The notes below the pieces were generated by a model that did no database searches, had not been told where the DNA came from, and worked only from the letters and a program-made list of their open reading frames with translations. Shown one piece after another: positions 53,789 through 62,797 of a stretch of 64,000 bases of DNA. This stretch comes from Bacteroidales bacterium (GTDB lineage: Bacteria > Bacteroidota > Bacteroidia > Bacteroidales > UBA932), in NCBI GenBank assembly GCA_017428725.1, contig JAFRQH010000017.1:1-64000 (forward strand), read 5' to 3'. Both the position numbers and the translations under genes were made by a program. Positions within the stretch are counted from its first letter, which is position 1. Every line of letters begins with the position of its first letter.

Positions 53789-56002
53789 ATGGCAAAGAAA
53801 CAAACCAACGGCTATCCCTGGCAGTACTGCTCCCTCGGTGGAGTGGTCCGGGTCAATATCACCTCCGGCGAGGACATTGCGCACCTGGGCGAGCTGGACC
53901 AGAAACTCTGGACGGTGCTCAGCTGCCCGACCAAGGACCTGGCGATCGACGAGCGCACCCTGCAGCTGATCGACGCTGACGGCGACGGGCGCGTCCGCGT
54001 GGCGGAGATCGTCGCCGCCGCGCAGTGGCTGACTTCCGTCATCAAGGACAAGGACGCCATCCTCAAGGGGGAGGGCACTCTCAAGCTGGACGGCATCAAC
54101 GCAGAGGGCGAAGCCGGACAGAAACTTCTCAAATCGGCGAAGCAGATCCTCGCCAACCTCGGTCTCGACAAAGATGAGATCACGGTGGACGAAGCATCCG
54201 ACAGCGTGGCCATCTTCGCCAAGACGCAGTTCAACGGCGACGGGGTCATCACCCAGGCCTCTGCCGACGACGAGGCCCTGAAGGCGCTCATCGCCACGGT
54301 CGCCGAGAAGGCCGGTTCCACCACCGACCGCAGCGGCGAGCCGGGCGTCACGGCCGAGCAGGTCGAGGCCTTCTACACGGCGCTCGCCGACTATGCCGCC
54401 TGGCAGGCTGCTGCCGAGGCCGACAAGGCCAACGTGTTCCCGTACGGGGACAATACCGCCGCGGCCCTCGCCGCCTGCGAGGCCGTCAAGGACAAGGTCG
54501 CCGACTACTTCATGCGCTGCAAGCTGATCCGCTTCGACGACGCCGTGGCGGCGGCCGTGGACGTGTCCGCCGACAAGCTCGGTGCGATCAGCGAGAAGAA
54601 CCTCGCCACGCAGTCCGAGGAGATCGCCACCTATCCGCTGGCCCGCCCGACCAAGGACGCCGTGCTGCCGTTCGACGCCATCAACCCGGCCTGGCAGCCG
54701 GCTTTCGCCACGCTGAAGGGGCTCGTGCTCGACGTGGACTTCCCCAAGGCGGAGGGCATCACCGAGGAGCAGTGGGCCGGTGTGCTGGCCAAGTTCGGCC
54801 CTTACTGCGCCTGGCTCGGCGACAAGAAGGGCGAGGCCGTCGAGGCCCTCGGCCTGGACGAAGTCAAGGCCCTGCTGAAGGCCGACCGCAAGGCCGATTT
54901 GCTCGCGCTGGTCGACGCCGACAAGGCCCTGGAGGCCGAGGCCGCGTCGATCGACGACGTCAAGAAGCTGATGCTCTACTACCGTGATTTCGCCAAGCTG
55001 CTTCGCAACTATGTGATATTCACCGACTTCTATGGGCGTGCGGACGGCACGCGCGGCATTTTCGAGGTGGGCAAGCTCTACATCGACGAGCGCTGCTGCG
55101 ACCTTTGCATCAAGGTCTCCGATATGGGTGCGCACGGCGATATGCCCAAGCTCAGCGGGATGTTCCTGCTCTATTGCAAGTGTACCTCCAAGACCAAGGC
55201 CGCCACGATGGACGTCGTGGCCGTGATGACCGACGGCAGGACCAGCGACCTGCGTCCCGGCAAGAACGGCATCTTCTACGACCTGGATGGCGGCGACTGG
55301 GATGCCGTCATCACCAAGGTGGTGGAGAACCCGCTCAGCGTCAAGGAAGCCTTCTGGGCGCCCTACCGCAAGGTGGCGCGCTTCATCTCCGACAAGATCG
55401 ACAAGTCCGCGGCCGACAAGGACGCCGCCGCGATGGCCAAGCTCCAGACCTCGGCTGACGCCGGCCCTGCCGCCGCCAAGCAGCCGTTCGACGTGGGCAA
55501 GTTCGCCGGCATCGCCGCGGCCATCGGCCTGGCCCTGGCCGGCATCGGCGGCGCCCTGGCGCTGATCGGCACGGCGATCAAGGGGATGACCTGGTGGCAG
55601 TGGATCCTCGTGATCGCCGCCGTGTTGCTCATCATCTCCGGTCCGTCCTGCTTCATCGCCTGGCGCAAGCTCCGCAAACGCAACCTGGGCCCCGTGCTCA
55701 ACGCCAACGGCTGGGCCATCAACTCCCGCGTCCTCGTGAACATCCTCTTCGGCAAGATGCTCACCAGCGTGGCCAAGTATCCCAAACTTAAACTGGACGA
55801 CCCGTATGCCAAGCGCACCCCCTGGTGGCGCAAGTGCCTGTATTGGCTGATCGGCCTGCTGGTCGTCGCCTTCGGTGTCTGCTACTTCACCGACAACCTG
55901 AAGTGGATGGGCATCGAGCGCAAACCCAAGACCGAGCCCGTCGAGCAGGTGGAAGAGGCTCCTTCTGCCGAGGCGGTCCCGGAAGCGGAGGTGGCTGAAT
56001 AA
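53789..56002 (+). CDS. Uncharacterised 737-aa membrane protein with EF-hand and cysteine motifs
   Basis: The family is not recognised. There is no signal peptide. Residues 50-75 hold a canonical EF-hand loop (DADGDGRVRVAE) and about 147-158 a degenerate one (QFNGDGVITQ), suggesting calcium binding. A long alpha-helical, Ala/Lys/Asp-rich middle follows. Near residues 434-470 is a cysteine set (DERCCDLCIKV, then LYCKCTSK) that could bind metal. The last 170 residues have about three hydrophobic segments (GIAAAIGLALAGIGGALALI, ILVIAAVLLIISG, WLIGLLVVAFGVCYF) and an acidic Pro/Glu tail. The stop overlaps the GT4 start by one base (TAATG), so the two are coupled. The soluble part probably lies in the cytoplasm. 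Confidence 0.75.
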   Translation: MAKKQTNGYPWQYCSLGGVVRVNITSGEDIAHLGELDQKLWTVLSCPTKDLAIDERTLQLIDADGDGRVRVAEIVAAAQWLTSVIKDKDAILKGEGTLKLDGINAEGEAGQKLLKSAKQILANLGLDKDEITVDEASDSVAIFAKTQFNGDGVITQASADDEALKALIATVAEKAGSTTDRSGEPGVTAEQVEAFYTALADYAAWQAAAEADKANVFPYGDNTAAALAACEAVKDKVADYFMRCKLIRFDDAVAAAVDVSADKLGAISEKNLATQSEEIATYPLARPTKDAVLPFDAINPAWQPAFATLKGLVLDVDFPKAEGITEEQWAGVLAKFGPYCAWLGDKKGEAVEALGLDEVKALLKADRKADLLALVDADKALEAEAASIDDVKKLMLYYRDFAKLLRNYVIFTDFYGRADGTRGIFEVGKLYIDERCCDLCIKVSDMGAHGDMPKLSGMFLLYCKCTSKTKAATMDVVAVMTDGRTSDLRPGKNGIFYDLDGGDWDAVITKVVENPLSVKEAFWAPYRKVARFISDKIDKSAADKDAAAMAKLQTSADAGPAAAKQPFDVGKFAGIAAAIGLALAGIGGALALIGTAIKGMTWWQWILVIAAVLLIISGPSCFIAWRKLRKRNLGPVLNANGWAINSRVLVNILFGKMLTSVAKYPKLKLDDPYAKRTPWWRKCLYWLIGLLVVAFGVCYFTDNLKWMGIERKPKTEPVEQVEEAPSAEAVPEAEVAE

Positions 56003-57204
56003 TGGAGAGACCCACGATTTTTTCGCCGGAACAGGCCAATGTCGGCCTGTTCTGCGACGTGTTTCCGCCCGTGATGGACGGCGTGTCCGTCTGCATGGAG
56101 AACTATGCCTACTGGCTCCAGAAGAAGGTGGGGGGCGTGGCCGTGGTCACGCCCAACGTCCCCGGTACGGACTACAGTGTCCACGACTTCAAAGTCTTCG
56201 ACTTCCTGTCCATCCCGGTTCCGATGCGCCATCCGTACGTGACCGGGATCGCGGAGATCGATCCGACCTACCTCGCCAAGGTGGCGACGACCCGTTTCAA
56301 GATCCTGCACGCCCATTGCCCGTTCTCCACGGGCCTCGCGGCGATGCGCATCGCCCGCCTGCAGAAGATCCCGCTCGTGGCCACCTTCCACTCCAAGTAC
56401 CGCGACGACTTCTCCCGCGTGCTGCCCAAGCTGGCCGTGGATATGGTGATCGACTCCATCGTCGACTTCTATGAGCGCGCGGACCTCGTGTGGGTACCGC
56501 AGGAGTCGGTGGTCGAGGTGCTCCGCGAATACGGCTACAAAGGCCACGTGGAGGTGATGGACAACGGCTCCGACCTGGTGGCGGACTACCCGGAGAAATT
56601 CTTCGTGGACGCCCGCCGGCGGCTGGGCATCGCCCCGGAGGAGTTCGTATGTCTGTTCGTGGGCCAGCACATCTGGGAGAAGAATCCCCGGCTGGTCATC
56701 GAGGCGCTGGCCCGGATCCCGGACGTGCCGTTCCGGATGTATTTCGTGGGGGTGGGCTATGCCGCCAAGGAGATGCAGGAACTGGTCGCGGAGAGGGGCC
56801 TGGACAACAAGGTGACCTTCGTGGGTTCGATCACGGACCGGGACAAGTTGAAGGACTATTATGCCGCCTCCGACCTGTTCCTCTTCCCGTCGCTCTACGA
56901 CAATGCGCCGCTGGTCGTGCGCGAAGCGGCGGCCCTGCACACCCCGTCCGTGATGGCGGAGGGCGCTACGGCCGCCACCATCCTCCGGGACGGCGAGAAC
57001 GGCTTCCTGGTGGAGAACGACCCCGACAAGCTGGCCGCGCTGCTGCGCGAGCTGATCCACGACCCGGAGCGCGTCCACCGCGTGGGCTTGCAGGCGTCCC
57101 GGACCATCGTCCGGTCCTGGGAGGATTGCGTGGACGAGGTGATCGACCGCTACAACGCGCTGCTGCGCAGCCGCCACCTGCCGCTCATCGAGCGCCCGGC
57201 GTAG
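56002..57204 (+). CDS. GT4 glycosyltransferase
   Basis: A 400-residue cytoplasmic or membrane-associated GT-B glycosyltransferase using a nucleotide sugar. The N-terminal acceptor domain has VGLFCDVFPPVMDGVSVCME and ILHAHCPFSTGLAAMRIARL. The C-terminal donor domain has VCLFVGQHIWEKNPRLVIEA and the E-x7-E-like region FPSLYDNAPLVVREAA. It resembles mannosyl- or glucosyl-transferases acting on lipids, but the donor is not determined. Its start overlaps the preceding stop as TAATG, so it is probably functionally linked to the 737-residue membrane protein. No signal peptide is present. Confidence 0.88.
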   Translation: MERPTIFSPEQANVGLFCDVFPPVMDGVSVCMENYAYWLQKKVGGVAVVTPNVPGTDYSVHDFKVFDFLSIPVPMRHPYVTGIAEIDPTYLAKVATTRFKILHAHCPFSTGLAAMRIARLQKIPLVATFHSKYRDDFSRVLPKLAVDMVIDSIVDFYERADLVWVPQESVVEVLREYGYKGHVEVMDNGSDLVADYPEKFFVDARRRLGIAPEEFVCLFVGQHIWEKNPRLVIEALARIPDVPFRMYFVGVGYAAKEMQELVAERGLDNKVTFVGSITDRDKLKDYYAASDLFLFPSLYDNAPLVVREAAALHTPSVMAEGATAATILRDGENGFLVENDPDKLAALLRELIHDPERVHRVGLQASRTIVRSWEDCVDEVIDRYNALLRSRHLPLIERPA

Positions 57205-57246
57205 CGGAGGCGCGTCCGCCTGCTGGCGAGGAAAATAACGCAATGC

Positions 57247-57277
57247 TTTGGAATTTCGCGAAATATGTCTAAATTTG
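57247..57277 (+). promoter_or_regulatory. Consensus promoter for rpsO
   Basis: TTTG (57247-57250), a 19-base spacer and TAAATTTG (57270-57277) match the -33/-7 consensus exactly. The leader to the rpsO ATG is about 55 bases, longer than other leaders here, and could carry S15 autoregulation. Confidence 0.75.
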
Positions 57278-57338
57278 CACGCTTTTTCCCACAGGGGGAG
57301 AAGTGATGAGTATTAACCCTTAATTTTTTTGCTGAAGT

Positions 57339-57614
57339 ATGGCTGAATATTTAGAGCCTTCAAAGAAGCAAGAGATTTTCGCGAAGTACGGGAAGTCCAA
57401 TAAGGACACCGGCTCTCCTGAGAGTCAGGTTGCTTTATTTTCCTACCGTATCGCTCACCTTACCGAGCACGTGAAGAAGAACAAGAAGGACGTGGTGACG
57501 CGCCGTTCCCTTCTCCGCCTCGTCGGTAAGCGCCGTCAGATCCTGGACTACCTCCAGGAGGTCGACATCGAGAGATACAGGAATATCGTCAAGGAGCTGG
57601 GTCTCCGCCGATAG
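57339..57614 (+). CDS. rpsO: 30S ribosomal protein S15
   Basis: A 91-residue ribosomal protein binding the central domain of 16S rRNA. Clear family motifs are [40 protein letters not shown] and [12 protein letters not shown], with the normal C-terminus ELGLRR. It is preceded by a consensus promoter and followed by a hairpin and then pnp, the widespread rpsO-pnp order. Confidence 0.98.
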   Translation: MAEYLEPSKKQEIFAKYGKSNKDTGSPESQVALFSYRIAHLTEHVKKNKKDVVTRRSLLRLVGKRRQILDYLQEVDIERYRNIVKELGLRR

Positions 57615-57632
57615 TCACTATAGGAAAAGATG

Positions 57633-57665
57633 GGGGATGGTTCCCGACGGGGCCATCCCCTTTTT
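57633..57665 (+). terminator. Intergenic hairpin-T terminator/attenuator between rpsO and pnp
   Basis: GGGGATGG (57633-57640) pairs with CCATCCCC (57653-57660), with a further CCC/GGG pairing inside the loop, followed by TTTTT. It would end or reduce read-through from rpsO into pnp, or act as a processing site. Confidence 0.75.
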
Positions 57666-57701
57666 AGATGAAAAGACGTATAAAGACGCAATAGAAGAAC
57701 A

Positions 57702-60128
57702 ATGAACGTAATCAACAAGAAAATCGAACTCGCGGACGGCCGCGTGATCGAGATCGAAACCGGCAAGCTGGCCAAGCAGGCCGCCGGTTCCGCCGTAGTC
57801 AAGATGGGTGGCACGATGCTGCTCGCCACCGTGACCTGTGCCGAAGAAGTCAAGGAAGGCACGGACTTCATGCCACTGACCGTGGACTATCGTGAGAAGT
57901 ATTATTCCGCAGGCCGCTTCCCCGGCGGCTTCCTCAAGCGCGAGAGCAAGCCCTCCGACTACGAGGTGCTCATCGCCCGCCTGGTGGACCGTCCCATCCG
58001 CCCGCTGTGGCCGGATGACTTCCACCTGGAGGTCTTCGTCCAGCTCAGCCTGATCTCCGCCGAGAAGGACATCCAGCCCGACGCCCTCGCCGGCCTGGCA
58101 GCCTCCTGCGCCCTCGCCACCTCCGACCTGCCCTTCGGCGGTCCCGTCTCCGAGGTGCGCGTCAGCCGCGTCAACGGCGAATTCGTCATCAACCCGACCT
58201 TCTCCCAGATGAAGGACTCCGACCTCGAACTGATGGTCGCCGCCACCGAGGAGAACATCATGATGGTCGAGGGCGAGATGAACGAGGTGTCCGAGCACGA
58301 TATGCTTGAGGCCATCAAGTTCGCCCACGAAGAGATCAAGAAGCACTGCCGCGTGCAGAAGGAGCTCATGCACGAGCTCGGCACCGACGTTAACAAGCGC
58401 GACTATCCCCACGACCCGGAGGATGAGGAGCTCAAGAAGGCCGTGCACGACTTCTGCTACGACAAGTGCTACGCCCTCGCCAAGGCCGCGAAGCCCAAGA
58501 AGGAGCGCGAGGCCGGCTTCAAGGCCATCAAGGAGGAGTTCCTGGCCACGATCCCCGAAGAGCAGCTCGAAGAGAAGACCCCGCTGGTGGAGCGCTACTA
58601 CCACGCCGAGGAGAAGGAAGCGATGCGCAACCTGATCCTGGACGAGGGCATCCGCCTGGACGGTCGCGTCTGCGACGAGGTGCGCCCGATCTGGTGCGAG
58701 GTGGACTACCTGCCCTGCGCCCACGGCTCCGCCATCTTCACCCGCGGCGAGACCCAGTCCCTGGCGTCCGTGACCCTCGGCACCAAGATGGATATGAAGG
58801 AGATGGACGAGGTCCTCATCCAGGACGACCAGCAGTTCGTGCTCCACTACAACTTCCCGCCGTTCGCCACCGGCGAGGCCAAGCCGCAGCGCGGCCCCGG
58901 CCGTCGCGAGATCGGCCACGGCAACCTGGCGATGCGCGCCCTCAAGCCCGTCGTCCCTCTTGCCCCTGAAAACCCGTACGCCGTGCGCGTCGTCTCCGAT
59001 ATCCTCGAGTCCAACGGCTCTTCTTCGATGGCCTCCGTCTGCGGCGGCTGCCTGGCCCTGATGGACGCCGGCGTCAAGATCAAGAAGCCGGTGGCCGGCG
59101 TGGCCATGGGCCTGATCACCGACGAGGTGCATCCCAATGACCGCTACGCCATCCTGACCGACATCCTCGGCGACGAGGACCACCTCGGCGACATGGACTT
59201 CAAGGTCACGGGCACCAAGGATGGCATTACCGCCACCCAGATGGACATCAAGGTGGACGGCCTGTCCTACGAGGTCCTGGAGAAGGCCCTCGAGCAGGCA
59301 CGCCAGGGCCGCCTGCACATCATGGGCGAGATGCTCAAGACCATCAGCGAGCCGCGCGAGGACTACAAGCCGTTCGTGCCGCGCATCGTCCAGATCCGTA
59401 TCGCCGCCGAGTTCATCGGCGCCGTCATCGGCAAGGGCGGTGAGACCATCCAGAAGATCCAGAAGGAAACGGGCACCGTCATCAACATCGACGAGGAACC
59501 GATCCCGGGCACCAACCTCACCGAGGGTGTCGTGGACATCGCCTCCGACAACGCCGAGAACATGCAGAAGGCCCTCGACTGGATCAAGGGCATCTGCGCC
59601 GTCCCCGAGGTGGGCACGGTCTACCACGGCCGCGTGGTCTCCATCCTGGAGTTCGGTGCCTTCATCGAGATCCTCCCGGGCAAGGAAGGCCTCCTGCACG
59701 TGAGCGAGATCGCCTGGACCAAGACCGACAAGGTCGAGGACGTGCTCAAGGTCGGCGACGAGGTCGACGTCAAGCTCCTCGAGATCGACGCCAAGACCGG
59801 CAAGATGCGCCTGTCGATGCGCGCCCTGACCGAGAAGCCCGAGGGCTATGTCGAGCCGAAAGGCCGTGGCGAGCGCGGACCGCGTCGCGAGGGCGACCGG
59901 GGCCCGCGCCGCGAGGGTGACCGTGGCGAGCGTCGCGGAGGTGACCGCGGGGACCGTGGTCCGCGCCGCGAAGGCGACCGTGGCGAGCGCCGCGAGGGTG
60001 GCCGCGAAGGCCGCGGCGGCGAGCACCGTGGCGGCGACCGCGGACCGCGTCGCAGCTTCGGTCCGCGCAACGAGGCTCCCGCGCCGTCCTTCGACGACTT
60101 CAAGGAGACCGTCGACGAGGTCTTCTAG
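57702..60128 (+). CDS. pnp: Polynucleotide phosphorylase with Arg/Gly-rich tail
   Basis: An 808-residue 3'-5' phosphorolytic exoribonuclease for RNA decay. It has two RNase PH domains ([54 protein letters not shown]), a helical linker, a KH domain ([20 protein letters not shown]) and an S1 domain ([20 protein letters not shown]). From about residue 720 the tail is unusual: repeated [20 protein letters not shown] units ending in an acidic segment ([12 protein letters not shown]). Typical PNPases are about 700-720 residues, so the extra ~90 residues are this tail. It may bind RNA or partners. Confidence 0.97.
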   Translation: MNVINKKIELADGRVIEIETGKLAKQAAGSAVVKMGGTMLLATVTCAEEVKEGTDFMPLTVDYREKYYSAGRFPGGFLKRESKPSDYEVLIARLVDRPIRPLWPDDFHLEVFVQLSLISAEKDIQPDALAGLAASCALATSDLPFGGPVSEVRVSRVNGEFVINPTFSQMKDSDLELMVAATEENIMMVEGEMNEVSEHDMLEAIKFAHEEIKKHCRVQKELMHELGTDVNKRDYPHDPEDEELKKAVHDFCYDKCYALAKAAKPKKEREAGFKAIKEEFLATIPEEQLEEKTPLVERYYHAEEKEAMRNLILDEGIRLDGRVCDEVRPIWCEVDYLPCAHGSAIFTRGETQSLASVTLGTKMDMKEMDEVLIQDDQQFVLHYNFPPFATGEAKPQRGPGRREIGHGNLAMRALKPVVPLAPENPYAVRVVSDILESNGSSSMASVCGGCLALMDAGVKIKKPVAGVAMGLITDEVHPNDRYAILTDILGDEDHLGDMDFKVTGTKDGITATQMDIKVDGLSYEVLEKALEQARQGRLHIMGEMLKTISEPREDYKPFVPRIVQIRIAAEFIGAVIGKGGETIQKIQKETGTVINIDEEPIPGTNLTEGVVDIASDNAENMQKALDWIKGICAVPEVGTVYHGRVVSILEFGAFIEILPGKEGLLHVSEIAWTKTDKVEDVLKVGDEVDVKLLEIDAKTGKMRLSMRALTEKPEGYVEPKGRGERGPRREGDRGPRREGDRGERRGGDRGDRGPRREGDRGERREGGREGRGGEHRGGDRGPRRSFGPRNEAPAPSFDDFKETVDEVF
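59865..60062 (+). repeat. In-gene tandem repeat encoding the RG-rich tail of PNPase
   Basis: Degenerate short units with codons for Arg-Arg-Glu-Gly-Asp-Arg-Gly recur about nine times. The DNA is very GC-rich and repetitive, so its length could vary between strains or be misassembled. The frame stays open throughout. Confidence 0.7.
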
Positions 60129-60145
60129 AAAACAACTACTTACGG

Positions 60146-60177
60146 AACGACCTTCGGAGCATCCTCCGAAGGTCGTT
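60146..60177. terminator. Bidirectional terminator, pnp / GH2
   Basis: AACGACCTTCGGAG (60146-60159) and CTCCGAAGGTCGTT (60164-60177) are perfect 14-bp arms with a CATC loop. A T-rich run (TTTGCTTTTT) follows on the plus strand. It lies between convergent genes. Confidence 0.85.
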
Positions 60178-60206
60178 TGCTTTTTGCCTGATAATCAGTG
60201 GGGTTC

Positions 60207-62627
60207 CTACCGCGTCGTGATGTCGGCGGAGGCGCTGCCAAGCGCACTGGAGACGGTCAGCGTGGCCGTGCCGGGTTCGCCCTTGAGGGAGCGGACGACG
60301 GCGAGGGCCTTGCCGCTGAAGAGGGCCTTCTGCGTGCCTTTGAGACAGAGGGTGTCGGCGGCGTTGCCGTTGTCCACGCCGAAGAGTTCGCCCCGGCCCT
60401 CCACGCGGAAGCGGAGCATCGTGTCGGCGGTCGGGACGGCGCGGCCCTGCGCGTCCACCGCCTCGACGGTGACGTAACTGAGGTCGTAGCCGTCGGCCGC
60501 AATCGTGCTCCGGTCGGAGGTGAGCCGCAGGGCCGTAGCGGGTCCGGTGGTCTCGACCGCGGTGCGCAGGACTTCGCGCCCGTCCTTATAGGAGACGGCC
60601 TCGAGCCGGCCCGGCTCGAAGGGGACCTGCTGCCAGAAGGCGTGCAGGCGGTCGCGGGTCTTGGCGCTGCGCCCCAGCGACCGTCCATTGAGGAAGAGTT
60701 CGACCTCGTCGGCGCCGTTGTAGTAGGCCCAGACGTCGATCTTCTCGCCCGGTGTCCAGTTCCAGTGCGGCAGCAGATGGAGCATCGGCCCCTCGGTCCA
60801 TTCCGACTGATACATATAATAAGGGTCCTTGGGGAAGCCCGCCAGGTCCACGAATCCGAAGTAGGAACTGCGGGATGGCCAGCCGAAGGCCGTCGGCTCG
60901 CCCAGGTAGTCGAAACCCGTCCAGACGAAGGTGCCGGCCACGTAGTCGCGGTCGCGGACGGGGATCCAGGCGTTCTGGTGCGTGTCGGTCACGCTCCAGA
61001 CCGAGCGGCAGTTGTCGTAGGCGGTGCACTGGTTGGGGATCGTCCCCTTGAGCTCCTCCTCGCTGGGCCGGGGGACGCCGGCAAAGGGAGACCAGCCGGC
61101 GATCCGGATGCCCGTGGAGGGCTGGTAGTAGATGCCGCGGCTGTTCTGCGCGGACACGGTCTCGGAGGCCACGATGGGCATCCCCGGGAACCACACGCGC
61201 AGCGAGTCGTAGCCGTGGGGGCGGTAGTTGAGTCCGATGACGTCCAGCGCGCCGCTGGTGTAGAGGTTGTTCGTGCTGGAGAGCTGATGCCCGCCGCAGG
61301 TGATGGCGCGGGTGTTGTCCTGGGCGCGGATGACCTCGGTGATGCGCCGGGTCAGGGCCCGGTTGGCTTCGTTGGCCTCGGGGGTGCGCCCGCCCTGCTC
61401 GGCGATCTCGTTGGCGATGCTCCAGAGGATGATGCTCGGGTGGTTGCGGTCGCGGCGGACCAGGTCCGTGAGGTCGCGCTCGTACCAGTCGTCGAAGAAG
61501 CGGCCGTAGCCGCCGCGCGTCTTGCCGGAGCGCCATTCGTCGAAGGCTTCGTCCATCACCAGCAGGCCCATCTCATCGCAGAGGTCCAGCAGGTCCGGCG
61601 CCGGCGGGTTGTGGGCGGTGCGGACGGCGTTGACGCCCGCCGCCGTCAGGATCTCCAGCTGGCGCTGGAGGGCCCTGCGGTGCACGGCGGAGCCCAGGCA
61701 TCCCAGGTCGTGGTGCAGGCAGACTCCCAGCAGTTTGACCACGCGGCCGTTGAGCAGGAACCCGCGGTCGGCGTCCCACGCCGTGGTGCGGATGCCGAAG
61801 CGGGTCACGGTGCGGTCGGTGACCCGGCCGCCGTTGCGCACGGTCGTCTCCAAGGTGTACAGGTAGGGGTCGGTGACGTCCCAGCGGCGCGGCTTGCGTA
61901 CGCGCAGGGTGCCGTCGGCACCCCGCGCCACGGTGCGGCCGCGGGCGTCCAGGATGCGGTGCGAGACGGTGTATTCCGCCCCGGCGGGGGCGTCCACCTC
62001 CGTGCGCACCACCACGGAAGCCTGCGCGTCTGAGATGTCCGGCGTCGTCACGCACACGCCGCCGTAGGCCACGCGCGCGGCGCCCGTGCACACCAGGCGG
62101 ACGTTGCGGTAGATGCCGCAGCCGGTGTACCAGCGCCCGCTGGGCTGGATGGAATTGTCCACGCGCACGGCGATGACGTTGTCCTGTCCGGGCGGGTTCA
62201 GCAACGGGGTGATGTCAAGGTTGAAGGAGCTGTAGCCATAGGGGCGTCCGCCGGCCAGCCGGCCGTTGACCCAGACCTTGCTGTCCATATAGATGCCGTC
62301 GAACTCCACGGCCACGCGCTGCGCGTCCGGGGTCCGGAAATGCTTGCGGTACCAGCCGACTCCGCCGGGCAGGGCTCCGCCGTTGACCCCGGCCGGGTTG
62401 GTCCGGGAGAATTCGCCCTCGATGCTCCAGTCGTGGGGGAGGTGCAGGGTGCGCCAGGAGGCGTCGTCGAAGGCGGCCTCCGACTGCGCCGGGTCGTCCC
62501 CGAGCCGGAACAGCCAGCCGAAATTGAAGTCTTCGACCGCCCGGGGCGTCGCGCACGACAGGGTGCCGGCCAGCACCAGCAGACCAGCGGCCACAAAGAT
62601 TCTTTTGAGTAGCATAGGATTGGTCAT
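60207..62627 (-). CDS. GH2 beta-galactosidase (LacZ-like short form)
   Basis: An 806-residue exported enzyme; the N-terminal segment LLVLAGTLSCATP resembles a lipoprotein signal with a weak lipobox. It has an N-terminal jelly roll (HLPHDWSIEGEFS, GVGWYRKHFRTPDAQRV), an immunoglobulin-like domain, a TIM barrel with acid/base Glu near 405 (SIILWSIANEIAEQG) and nucleophile Glu near 487 (PIVASETVSAQNS), and C-terminal beta domains. The start is uncertain between ATG at 62627 and ATG at 62615; a TTG at 62645 is less likely. It is divergent from the GH54 gene, so the two may share control. Confidence 0.88.
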   Translation of the reverse strand: MTNPMLLKRIFVAAGLLVLAGTLSCATPRAVEDFNFGWLFRLGDDPAQSEAAFDDASWRTLHLPHDWSIEGEFSRTNPAGVNGGALPGGVGWYRKHFRTPDAQRVAVEFDGIYMDSKVWVNGRLAGGRPYGYSSFNLDITPLLNPPGQDNVIAVRVDNSIQPSGRWYTGCGIYRNVRLVCTGAARVAYGGVCVTTPDISDAQASVVVRTEVDAPAGAEYTVSHRILDARGRTVARGADGTLRVRKPRRWDVTDPYLYTLETTVRNGGRVTDRTVTRFGIRTTAWDADRGFLLNGRVVKLLGVCLHHDLGCLGSAVHRRALQRQLEILTAAGVNAVRTAHNPPAPDLLDLCDEMGLLVMDEAFDEWRSGKTRGGYGRFFDDWYERDLTDLVRRDRNHPSIILWSIANEIAEQGGRTPEANEANRALTRRITEVIRAQDNTRAITCGGHQLSSTNNLYTSGALDVIGLNYRPHGYDSLRVWFPGMPIVASETVSAQNSRGIYYQPSTGIRIAGWSPFAGVPRPSEEELKGTIPNQCTAYDNCRSVWSVTDTHQNAWIPVRDRDYVAGTFVWTGFDYLGEPTAFGWPSRSSYFGFVDLAGFPKDPYYMYQSEWTEGPMLHLLPHWNWTPGEKIDVWAYYNGADEVELFLNGRSLGRSAKTRDRLHAFWQQVPFEPGRLEAVSYKDGREVLRTAVETTGPATALRLTSDRSTIAADGYDLSYVTVEAVDAQGRAVPTADTMLRFRVEGRGELFGVDNGNAADTLCLKGTQKALFSGKALAVVRSLKGEPGTATLTVSSALGSASADITTR

Positions 62628-62645
62628 TAGATGGATCGTAGCCAA

Positions 62646-62797
62646 TTATTGTCTACGAATTTAACAATATATCCGGTATTTGTCGCGGATTCTTGGAGGA
62701 AAAAGACAAGGGATTGTCCGATGAGGATAATACTTGGGTTGCGACAAAAAGGGAATATGACTAACTTGCATACCATAACCAAGCAACCGTAATCCCT
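62646..62797. promoter_or_regulatory. Divergent regulatory region of GH2 and GH54
   Basis: A 170-base AT-richer gap between the divergent starts. It holds an exact 8-bp inverted repeat, TTTGTCGC (62679-62686) and GCGACAAA (62741-62748), and between them GACAA (62705-62709) with TTGTC (62714-62718). TAACTTGC near 62772 resembles a -7 box for GH54. These are candidate operator sites; no regulator is identified. Confidence 0.4.

Noticed and set aside
59865..60062. CRISPR-like or mobile repeat
   Set aside because: Repeats are short, degenerate and in frame within pnp; no spacers or direct-repeat regularity, so they are protein-tail repeats.
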